A stretch of 15,968 bases of DNA, taken from NCBI GenBank assembly GCA_023436525.1, contig JAEZIW010000243.1:1-15968 (forward strand). The letters are read 5' to 3'. The translations under genes were made by a program, and so were the position numbers. Source of the stretch: Bacillota bacterium (GTDB lineage: Bacteria > Bacillota > Clostridia > Christensenellales > SZUA-584). The notes beneath the pieces are model-generated. The model did no database searches. It saw only the letters and a program-made list of their open reading frames with translations, and had not been told where the DNA came from. Below, one piece after another: positions 1 through 5,934 of this stretch (position 1 is its first letter; every line of letters starts with the position of its first letter).

Positions 1-741
1 GTGCTGTACCCCTTGCTGCTCGAGAGAAAAATAAACGGCCATAGCCTCGCGCCGGGCTGGAAAATAGGCGTGACGATGAACCCGGATACGCTCAATTACG
101 CCGTAAACTCTCTGGACGACGCGATGCTGGATCGTTTCGTCACGGTGGAGGTGACGGCCAACCTTGATGATTATATTGCTTATTCGATGCAAAACGGGCC
201 GTGTGACGATGTTTTGGGCTACCTCACGGCCTGCCCCGATATGCTGCTGCGCGTGAAAAAGGCCGCGGACAGCACCGCCACCGCCAAATCGCCCACGCCG
301 CGCGGCTGGACGCGCGTTCAGCAGCTGCTGAACAATTGCGCGCTGCCCGAGAAGCTGATGCAGGAGCTGGTTGCGGGCATACTCGGGCCGGAAACGGCCG
401 CGTCGTTCTTCGGATACTTGAAAAACCGCAGCTTTACGATTCCGTCTGCCGAGCAGCTGCTGGCCGACTATGAAACGGTGCGCGACCAGATGCAAACGCT
501 CGTGAACGGCGGGCGGCTTGATTTGATCAACCTCGTGCTGAAAAAAACAGTCTCACTGCTGACCGGCAGCGCGGCGCAAATCAGCAGCATCGATAAAATG
601 CTGAATGCGCTGCCCGAGGAATTTGCGCTGCTGTTCTTTAAAACGCTGGCTGAGCAGAAACCTGAGCTGTTTTTGGATGTGGCGCAGCAAACAAAGGTGT
701 TTGATGCGCTGTCCGATCATATACTGGCGTTGATGGCGTAG
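1..741 (+). CDS. MoxR-type AAA+ ATPase, C-terminal part (5' end outside window)
   Basis: The reading frame is already open at base 1, so this is the C-terminal part of a longer protein. The first 50 residues match the second half of a MoxR/AAA_5 ATPase core: a LLLERK helix, a strand ending in the sensor-1 asparagine (MNP, near residue 28), then SLDDAMLDRF, in which the arginine of DRF is the expected arginine finger. Walker A and B would lie upstream of the window. The remaining ~190 residues form a mostly helical lid and C-terminal region that I cannot assign. MoxR ATPases usually work as chaperone-like remodellers with a VWA-domain partner, and such a partner follows after 16 bases. That makes the assignment strong, although the client is unknown. 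The GTG at base 1 is just an in-frame valine codon, not a supported start. Confidence 0.85.
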   Translation: MLYPLLLERKINGHSLAPGWKIGVTMNPDTLNYAVNSLDDAMLDRFVTVEVTANLDDYIAYSMQNGPCDDVLGYLTACPDMLLRVKKAADSTATAKSPTPRGWTRVQQLLNNCALPEKLMQELVAGILGPETAASFFGYLKNRSFTIPSAEQLLADYETVRDQMQTLVNGGRLDLINLVLKKTVSLLTGSAAQISSIDKMLNALPEEFALLFFKTLAEQKPELFLDVAQQTKVFDALSDHILALMA

Positions 742-757
742 CCGCGCGGAGGAGTTT

Positions 758-1888
758 ATGCGCATACAGGATGGGGTGATGAAGCTGCTTTTCAGTCAGC
801 CCTTTTACGGAGCCTTGGCGGCTTCCGTTTCCATAAGCGAAAGCAAAAGAACGGCAAAGCTGCAGATGTCTTTGCTGCCGTCTCCCGTTCTTAAGTACAA
901 CAAGGCGTGGTACGAAGAGCTAAGCGATGCGCAAGCTATCGGTGCATTGCTGCACGAGCTGCTGCATCTGCTGCTGCTGCACGCCTTGCGCCGCGGCGAG
1001 CGCGACCCGCTGCTCTGGGCGGTTTGCTGCGATATGGCGGTGAACGACCAGCTGCCAAGCGATATGCTGCCGCCCGAAGCGGTGACCACCGAAAAGATCG
1101 AGAAAGAAATTCATAAGAAGCTGACGCGCGGCGCAAGCGCCGAGCGCTATTATGCCGAGCTGATTGCGCTGCTGGATGACAATATCAGCCTTGTTCAGCG
1201 CGAGAGCATGGTGTCGCTGCGAATGAGCAGCGGCAGCCTGCTGGAGGCCGATATTCAAGCCGAGGAGGATGTCTCGCAGGTGAGCGAGCAGGCGCTGAAA
1301 AGCGCGCTTCGAGAGCTGATTGATGAGGCGCGGCCGGGCGGCGAGGTGCCGCAGGCAATAGCGGGCGAGCTGGAGACGGTTTACGAGCAGGCGCGTATCG
1401 ATTGGAAAACGATGTTCAAGCGGTTTTTAACGGGCCGCGGGCGCATGCAAACACGCGCGACCTACAAGCGCGAATCGCGCCGGTATGACAGTTATCCCGG
1501 CAGCAAGCGCAGCGTGGGGCTCAAGGTGCTGATTGCGCTGGATGAAAGCGGCTCGATTACGAACGAGCAGCTGCAGACGTTTTTTAACGAGCTAATGGCG
1601 CTGAACCGCATCACCAACGCGCAGATACTGGTGACCGAGTTTGACACCGCGTGCACGAAGCCACAGCCTGCGAATGAATACCGGCACGCCAAAACGCGTG
1701 AGAAAAGCGGCGGTACCGATTTCAGGCCGGTGTTTACGCTGGCGGACAGTTTGAACGTATCGCTGGTGGTGGTTTTTACGGACGGTGACGGCACCGCGCC
1801 GGAGCGGGTGAACCAACGGGTGCTGTGGGTGCTCACCAAGGGCGGCCATCAGCCCGCGCCATACGGCTACAGCGCGACTTTTGAATAG
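758..1888 (+). CDS. Putative metallopeptidase / VWA-like domain protein (DUF2201 type)
   Basis: This 376-residue protein has two parts. The N-terminal half carries a zinc-peptidase-like motif, HELLHLLLLH at residues 66-75, giving HExxH plus a third histidine five residues on. It is followed by RRGERDPLLWAVCCDMAVN, which is typical of the DUF2201 putative metallopeptidase domain. A charged linker (about 140-250) leads to a VWA-like domain from ~255. There the metal-site (MIDAS) motif DESGS is at 262-266, a GGTDFRP threonine at 320 and an FTDGDG aspartate at 342, so the site looks complete. Start: ATG at 758 after a strong GGAGGAG (748-754). It sits 16 bases after the MoxR-type gene and one overlapping ribosome site from the next gene, so the three are very likely co-transcribed. 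Actual peptidase activity has not been shown by anything here. No signal peptide is visible, so it is probably cytoplasmic. Confidence 0.85.
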   Translation: MRIQDGVMKLLFSQPFYGALAASVSISESKRTAKLQMSLLPSPVLKYNKAWYEELSDAQAIGALLHELLHLLLLHALRRGERDPLLWAVCCDMAVNDQLPSDMLPPEAVTTEKIEKEIHKKLTRGASAERYYAELIALLDDNISLVQRESMVSLRMSSGSLLEADIQAEEDVSQVSEQALKSALRELIDEARPGGEVPQAIAGELETVYEQARIDWKTMFKRFLTGRGRMQTRATYKRESRRYDSYPGSKRSVGLKVLIALDESGSITNEQLQTFFNELMALNRITNAQILVTEFDTACTKPQPANEYRHAKTREKSGGTDFRPVFTLADSLNVSLVVVFTDGDGTAPERVNQRVLWVLTKGGHQPAPYGYSATFE

Positions 1889-1897
1889 GTGAAAGAT

Positions 1898-2275
1898 ATG
1901 AACGCAGACAAGGTGTTGTTGTATTCCCTGACGGGGGGGACGCTCAGGCTCGGCAAAAAGGAAGCGACGCTGGAGTTGCTGCGCAAGGACAGCGTGCTGC
2001 GCCGATTGCTCGGGTATTCCGGCGGCGAGCTGAAGACGCTGGCTACGAAAGCCGCGGCAACCGAGCAGGATGCGGACGCTGTGACGTTTGATTTTACCGG
2101 CATTCCCGAACGACAGCTCGAAGGAGAGCCGGCCGAGATGCTGAAGGAACTGAAAAAGCGCTATGGCCGCCATGTGGCAGGAACATTGTTTTTTAAGATT
2201 ATGTACACCACGTTCGGGCAGGTGTATTACAGCAAGGCTGATTTAAATACGGATGAGGTCAGTTTTACGGGGTGA
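1898..2275 (+). CDS. Small conserved-looking protein of unknown function, third gene of the AAA+/VWA unit
   Basis: A 125-residue protein that I do not recognise. It is basic and mixed helix/strand in character. It has a hydrophobic start (VLLYSLTGG), a helical LRKDSVLRRLLGY segment, and a C-terminal half with KELKKRYG and FFKIMYTTFGQVYYS. There is no signal peptide, membrane segment or cysteine motif. Start choice: the frame also opens with GTG at 1889, directly after the previous stop. However, the sequence AGGTGA at 1887-1892 reads as a ribosome binding site five bases before ATG 1898, so I prefer the ATG. Its position directly after the ATPase and the metallopeptidase/VWA protein suggests a cofactor, adaptor or substrate of that pair; this is inference only. 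Confidence 0.75.
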   Translation: MNADKVLLYSLTGGTLRLGKKEATLELLRKDSVLRRLLGYSGGELKTLATKAAATEQDADAVTFDFTGIPERQLEGEPAEMLKELKKRYGRHVAGTLFFKIMYTTFGQVYYSKADLNTDEVSFTG

Positions 2276-2580
2276 CTTCAGTCACTGTCATCTTCTGAGT
2301 CTTCGTTTGTTCCGCAGGATTAATATGACCATCATTTTTAAATCGAACAGATCACCAAATATGTTAACACATCGCTATTCTTCTTTGGATGTCGTTTTGA
2401 GCGAGCGATAGCGAATCGGCTACGTAGTGGACTAAAATCCCATGTCAAAGAGAAATTTGCCATGGGATGCTTTTTAACTGGAAGTTAGGTTGCATACTTC
2501 TTGGGATTACAGATATGTTTTTTTATGCTGAGAGAGTCTTTGTATGCGACCCTCTTCGACACTTTGAACTACTGTTAACC
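2276..2580. other. 305-base convergent gap between the AAA+/VWA unit and the zinc-ribbon gene
   Basis: This gap lies between two genes whose 3' ends face each other. The only element I can support is the hairpin terminator at 2437-2475, listed separately. The stretch at about 2395-2432 contains GAGCGAGCGATAGCGA and a small CTACGTAG palindrome without clear meaning. I see no convincing gene in it. An open frame starting at 2467 on the plus strand runs into, and antiparallel to, the zinc-ribbon gene and is most likely a shadow. Confidence 0.5.
2437..2475 (+). terminator. Intrinsic terminator of the AAA+/VWA unit
   Basis: ATCCCATG (2437-2444) pairs perfectly with CATGGGAT (2461-2468). The stem extends inward across one mismatch with CAAA (2446-2449) and TTTG (2456-2459), leaving a six-base loop. 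Five T residues follow at 2471-2475. It lies about 160 bases past the stop of the third gene, so the transcript would have a longish 3' tail. Confidence 0.75.
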
Positions 2581-3051
2581 TTATTTTATCGGCACAACCG
2601 GTTTCTGGCGGTAAAAATACTCGTTGCCGAGCTCCAGTGCCCCATCGTACAGATAGAACCATGTATCGGTGCCGCTGTCTTTCTCGTAAATTTCGCCTTC
2701 AACGTAACCCGCCTCGCGGTACTCAATCGCGTACATAAAATGAACCCGTTTCACCTCATCCGAGCTGCCGGATACCGTCATGCCCTTGCCGTTTTGCAGC
2801 AGTATCAATTCTGTGCCGTTTTGGCTGTACCACCGGCCCGCAATGGGGTTCGCGGTGAACACCAGCACCAGAATGACACCAATCAGCAGCGCGGCAGCCG
2901 CCGTAATCACAAAAGCGAGGCCTTTCCTGCGCTTTGCGGGCACGGGCGCTTTTAAAAAGCTTGGCGCGGGTGCATTCGCAAGCGGCGCGCCGCAGTTCGT
3001 GCAGAATGCAAAGCCGTCGATATTCTGATGTCCGCAGTTTTTACACGTCAT
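2581..3051 (-). CDS. Zinc-ribbon, single-pass membrane protein of unknown function
   Basis: 156 residues in three parts. The N-terminus has a zinc ribbon with cysteines in two pairs, CKNC (3-6) and CTNC (17-20), ending GAPL as in the common zinc-ribbon (DZR/zf-ribbon) domains. A short proline/alanine linker and the basic AKRRKG precede one membrane helix (about 44-66). The last ~90 residues form a small strand-rich domain starting GRWYSQNGTELILLQNGKG, whose pattern resembles lipocalin-like domains often found behind such zinc ribbons in Clostridia. Topology: by the positive-inside rule, the ribbon should be cytoplasmic and the C-terminal domain outside. Start: ATG at 3051 with GGAGGGG just upstream. 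It has its own promoter and is divergent from the LCP gene. Function unknown; I would not go beyond a membrane-anchored sensor or accessory protein. Confidence 0.8.
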   Translation of the reverse strand: MTCKNCGHQNIDGFAFCTNCGAPLANAPAPSFLKAPVPAKRRKGLAFVITAAAALLIGVILVLVFTANPIAGRWYSQNGTELILLQNGKGMTVSGSSDEVKRVHFMYAIEYREAGYVEGEIYEKDSGTDTWFYLYDGALELGNEYFYRQKPVVPIK

Positions 3052-3100
3052 AAAGCCCCTCCGAATGGTTTGCCGGTTGGCAGCAAACGGTTATATAAAG

Positions 3101-3129
3101 ATTATATAATAATCTATATGCATTCACAA
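3101..3129 (-). promoter_or_regulatory. Sigma-A-like promoter of the zinc-ribbon gene
   Basis: On the minus strand TTGTGA (3129-3124) is followed after exactly 17 bases by TATAAT (3106-3101). This would place the transcript start near 3094, about 40 bases before the ATG at 3051. The surroundings are AT-rich. The -10 is perfect and the -35 matches four of six consensus bases. Confidence 0.55.
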
Positions 3130-3426
3130 CGAGGATTATCAATCGTAAATTCTATTTTGTTAAAAGCCTTTAGCTTCTCTTCAAATCCTGTCCATCATCA
3201 GCTTTTTATAATCTATAAATAACAACATTAAGCGTAATTGAAACTATCTGGTTAACGTGAAAAGTGATATCGGTTGCGCAAAGGTTCTTTTCATAATCCG
3301 GCAACGCGTTTGCGGCCAAAAATATAGACTTTAACGGAACTTTTTCGGCCTGGGATACGTTATATTTAAGCACGGCACAGTGATTACAAAAACACCTTGT
3401 AGATTTGTAAAAATTTATGTTTGGGG

Positions 3427-3455
3427 TTGATAGCTGTGTGGTTTAAGGATATAAT
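3427..3455 (+). promoter_or_regulatory. Sigma-A-like promoter of the LCP gene
   Basis: TTGATA (3427-3432), a 17-base spacer, and a perfect TATAAT (3450-3455). Transcription would start near 3462, leaving a leader of about 95 bases before the ATG at 3558. The leader contains a small palindrome (ACTGCAGT) but no riboswitch that I recognise. The rest of the gap, 3130-3426, holds nothing I can identify apart from a weak hairpin. Confidence 0.65.
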
Positions 3456-3557
3456 GACATCTGTAGTATTGTATTATGCCGGATACTGCAGTAAAAATCC
3501 ATCAGCGGTTTGATTTAGAGCGCTTTTACCGGAGCGTACATATATAGGAGTGGCCAA

Positions 3558-5426
3558 ATGAGCAAGAAGAACAACAGGACAAGCGGTTCCGTCGGTGAGC
3601 AAAGCGAAATTTTAAGTGAAGCTGAGAACGGTGTGGTGGATGACGGTGCGGGTGAGCAGTCAATGAAGAAGGCCCGTAAGCTGCCTTGGGGCAAGAAAAG
3701 AGAGGCAGCTGAGCCGGACGATGATGCTTACGATTTTGCGGATGAACAAGACGCGCTTTCGGGTATGATTGAAGCAGATCAGATTGACGATGCAGCGTCG
3801 GGCGGCAAAGCGAACAAAGCGAAAAAACCCTGGAGCACCAAGAAAAAAGTGATACTCTCTGTGGTGGGTATTATTTTGGTGATGCTTATCGGTGCGGGCA
3901 TTTATGTGTACACGTTATGGAGCGACCCGATGAGCCAATTTGAAACGGCGTGGCAGCAGATGACACCCGAACCCTCCGTTTCGCAGGAGCCGCTGGCACC
4001 CGGTGAAACACCGACCCCCACGATTGATCCCAAAGAATTGCTGGCAGCCAAGGCGGATCAGGGGTTTCTTAATAACATCGTCAATATCATGCTGATTGGC
4101 GTTGACCATTCAGTGGAACGCGATACATGGAGCGGCAAAAAAGCCTTCCATTCCGACGTGATGATCGTGCTGTCAATCAACAAGGAGACAAAGCAGGTCA
4201 GCATGATTTCACTGCCGCGCGACACATATGCCGAGATTCCGGGCGTGGACGGCATCTATAAGCTGAACGCCTCGATCGACTGTGGCGGCAGCTGGCCGAA
4301 CGAGAGCGGATTCCAGAAGGTATGTGAAGCGGCCGAGTGGATGCTGGGCGGCGAAATCCCCGTTGACTACTATTACGCCGTGGATATGAATGCGGTTAAA
4401 GGTCTTGTGGACGCTGTCGGCGGTGTGGATTTCGATTTGGATCTCGATTTCAAGATACAAGGACGATCGTATGTGAAGGGTAAGCAGCACATGAACGGTC
4501 AGGCGGTGCTTGATTATCTGCGTGTGAGAAAGAATCTGGGCAAAGGCGAAGAGGGTGATTTGAACCGCATCAACCGCCAGAAAAAGATGCTGGTCGCGAT
4601 TTATGATAAGATTAAGCAGCAGAACCTGCTCGCCGCGATTCCGGATCTTTTAGAAGCTTTTGACGGCAACCTGTACACAAACACGGATCTTGGAAAAACA
4701 GCGGCGCTCGCGTTATTCGCTTATCAGGTGCCGAGTGAAAACATACAGATGTATTCAATGGGCGGCCATTATCAGAATATATTCAACTGGAACTTTGTGC
4801 TGACGGATCAAAAGGCACGTGTTGAGCTGATCAAGAAGGTTTACGGTATTGATGTGCCTCAGTATAAGAAATACACATCGTCGGCTGCCAATGCGCTGTG
4901 GGAAGGCATGCTGGCCGATAAGATTCAGAGCAAAGCAAGGCCGTTGCTTGATCAGGTAAAAGCGGTGCTCGATGCCGACGCGCTGCTGCCGCCTGTGCCG
5001 ACACCCACGCCGATACCGGTTCCTCCGGCTGATCCGGTGCCCCCTGTGCCCCCGGTTGACCCGTTGCCTGCCGTTCCGGCCACGTCGGCCACGTCGTCGC
5101 CCAGCCCGACAACTGCCGATCCGGCGTCGATATCCGTGCGGCCGATGGCTGTGAACAAGGGGAGTTCGCCGGTTGGCCTGGAAGGCGAGTACCGGAAATA
5201 CGGCGATGATGTGTGGGCGCTTTACAACAGCACGGTGAGTTTGGTAAACAGCCTCACATCCATTGAATCAACGGATGCCAAGAAGGCCGCGAACCTTCAG
5301 GCCAAAACGAATGTTCAGACGCTTTGCGGCATATGCGGTGTCGCAGTGCCCGGCGGCAATTGGGATAAGTACTGGCGTGTTAATTATGAGAGCGAAGATA
5401 ACGAGATAAAGATCGACTTTAACTGA
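3558..5426 (+). CDS. LytR-CpsA-Psr (LCP) family cell-wall glycopolymer transferase
   Basis: 622 residues. A charged cytoplasmic N-terminus (about 1-95, acidic then lysine-rich) precedes one membrane helix (about 97-119). A Pro/Thr-rich stalk leads to the LCP catalytic domain (about 175-355). Visible LCP hallmarks are NIMLIGVD (176-183), HSDVMIVLSIN (198-208), SLPRDTYAEIPG (218-229) and a region with RVRKN then DLNRINRQKKML (322-345), whose arginines and aspartates bind the lipid pyrophosphate in the family. LCP proteins move undecaprenyl-linked glycopolymers onto peptidoglycan outside the membrane. After the domain comes a proline-rich linker (about 478-507, PTPTP and PPVPPV) and an ~85-residue C-terminal piece that I do not recognise, with a CGIC motif at 590-593. 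Both ends are longer than in typical LCP proteins (about 300-450 residues). Start: ATG with AGGAG at 3546-3550. It has its own promoter and terminator, so it is probably monocistronic. Confidence 0.92.
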   Translation: MSKKNNRTSGSVGEQSEILSEAENGVVDDGAGEQSMKKARKLPWGKKREAAEPDDDAYDFADEQDALSGMIEADQIDDAASGGKANKAKKPWSTKKKVILSVVGIILVMLIGAGIYVYTLWSDPMSQFETAWQQMTPEPSVSQEPLAPGETPTPTIDPKELLAAKADQGFLNNIVNIMLIGVDHSVERDTWSGKKAFHSDVMIVLSINKETKQVSMISLPRDTYAEIPGVDGIYKLNASIDCGGSWPNESGFQKVCEAAEWMLGGEIPVDYYYAVDMNAVKGLVDAVGGVDFDLDLDFKIQGRSYVKGKQHMNGQAVLDYLRVRKNLGKGEEGDLNRINRQKKMLVAIYDKIKQQNLLAAIPDLLEAFDGNLYTNTDLGKTAALALFAYQVPSENIQMYSMGGHYQNIFNWNFVLTDQKARVELIKKVYGIDVPQYKKYTSSAANALWEGMLADKIQSKARPLLDQVKAVLDADALLPPVPTPTPIPVPPADPVPPVPPVDPLPAVPATSATSSPSPTTADPASISVRPMAVNKGSSPVGLEGEYRKYGDDVWALYNSTVSLVNSLTSIESTDAKKAANLQAKTNVQTLCGICGVAVPGGNWDKYWRVNYESEDNEIKIDFN

Positions 5427-5458
5427 CGAGGCCAAAAGATAACCCATAAGCCATTATT

Positions 5459-5489
5459 AGCTCCTTGCGATAGAAGCGGGGAGCTTTTT
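5459..5489 (+). terminator. Terminator of the LCP gene
   Basis: AGCTCC (5459-5464) pairs with GGAGCT (5480-5485), with a 15-base loop and a T-run at 5485-5489. It lies 33 bases past the LCP stop. Its first arm and T-run closely resemble the terminator at 5875-5905; both read AGCTCCTTGC then GGAGCTTTTTG. Confidence 0.7.
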
Positions 5490-5556
5490 GATTACCCCGA
5501 GTTTTCTCCCTGTTTCGGTCGTTCCCTCAAAGCAACGATATACCTCTCCGGTGTAC

Positions 5557-5660
5557 AGGTATCTCTTTGTTTCTTATGTTATGAGGGATGGGACGCTCAT
5601 TAATGACGAAAAAAGAACCCTATTGGCGGCGTTTGCCGCGATACGTTGTATTTTTCGAAC
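5557..5660. repeat. Direct repeat, copy A (~104 bases)
   Basis: This copy begins AGGTATCTCTTTGTTTC and ends TTTTTCGAAC. It aligns with copy B with about nine mismatches and three gap positions by hand alignment, so it is close to 90% identical. The shared core includes GAGGGATGGGACGCTC and a GCGGC-GTTT-GCCGC hairpin. On the minus strand the hairpin is followed by a T-rich run, so it could also act as a weak terminator. Copies A and B start 138 bases apart. Orientation is unknown. Confidence 0.8.
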
Positions 5661-5694
5661 TGACAACTTCGGTTGCATACCCCCTTCGGGGTAT

Positions 5695-5801
5695 AGGTAT
5701 CTCTTTATTTCTTATGTTTTGAGGGATGGGACGCTCATTAATGACAAAAAAAAGAGCCCTTTTGGCGGCGTTTGCCGCGATTTGCTTTGCATTTCTCGAA
5801 C
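5695..5801. repeat. Direct repeat, copy B (~107 bases)
   Basis: Second copy of the repeat. It is preceded directly by a perfect 7-bp hairpin, ATACCCC-CTTC-GGGGTAT (5677-5694). The equivalent place before copy A (about 5539-5556) has a related but imperfect TACCTC...GTGTA. The A-tract after TTAATGAC is one base longer than in copy A, and there is a two-base insertion near the end, so any reading frame shared by the start of both copies breaks by the end. This argues against a coding repeat. Frames across it stay open on both strands, which explains apparent ORFs here. Confidence 0.8.
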
Positions 5802-5874
5802 AAACAGGCCCGGACTCTTTGTTGAGGAATGAGCTCGTATCAATCTGTGGTATATCCGATTGTTTAAAAATCAA

Positions 5875-5905
5875 AAGCTCCTTGCCGATTGGTAAGGAGC
5901 TTTTT
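5875..5905. terminator. Bidirectional terminator between LCP/repeat block and the clostripain gene
   Basis: AAGCTCCTT (5875-5883) and AAGGAGCTT (5894-5902) form a perfect 9-bp stem, extended inward by GCC/GGT around a GATT loop. A run of T follows on the plus strand (5901-5905), and on the minus strand the stem is followed by TTTGATTTTT. It lies about 30 bases past the clostripain gene stop, so its main job is probably to end that minus-strand transcript. Confidence 0.8.
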
Positions 5906-5934
5906 GTGAACGATGACATCAAGCAAATGTTCTG

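Noticed and set aside
2467..2955. 162-codon plus-strand frame
   Set aside because: Most of it is antiparallel to the zinc-ribbon gene, which has two CxxC pairs, a membrane helix and its own promoter. The plus-strand product has no recognisable features.
3314..3350. Hairpin GGCC-AAAAA ... TTTTT-C-GGCC upstream of the LCP promoter
   Set aside because: The loop is long and the stem has a bulge; it sits in an intergenic region between two divergent promoters where no transcript ends. It is probably chance pairing in AT-rich sequence.
5488..5922. Open frames on both strands across the repeat block (114 codons plus, 100 codons minus)
   Set aside because: They have no supported ribosome site, the repeat copies fall out of frame with one another through small insertions, and the segment lies between two terminators. 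The openness comes from the repeat sequence itself.
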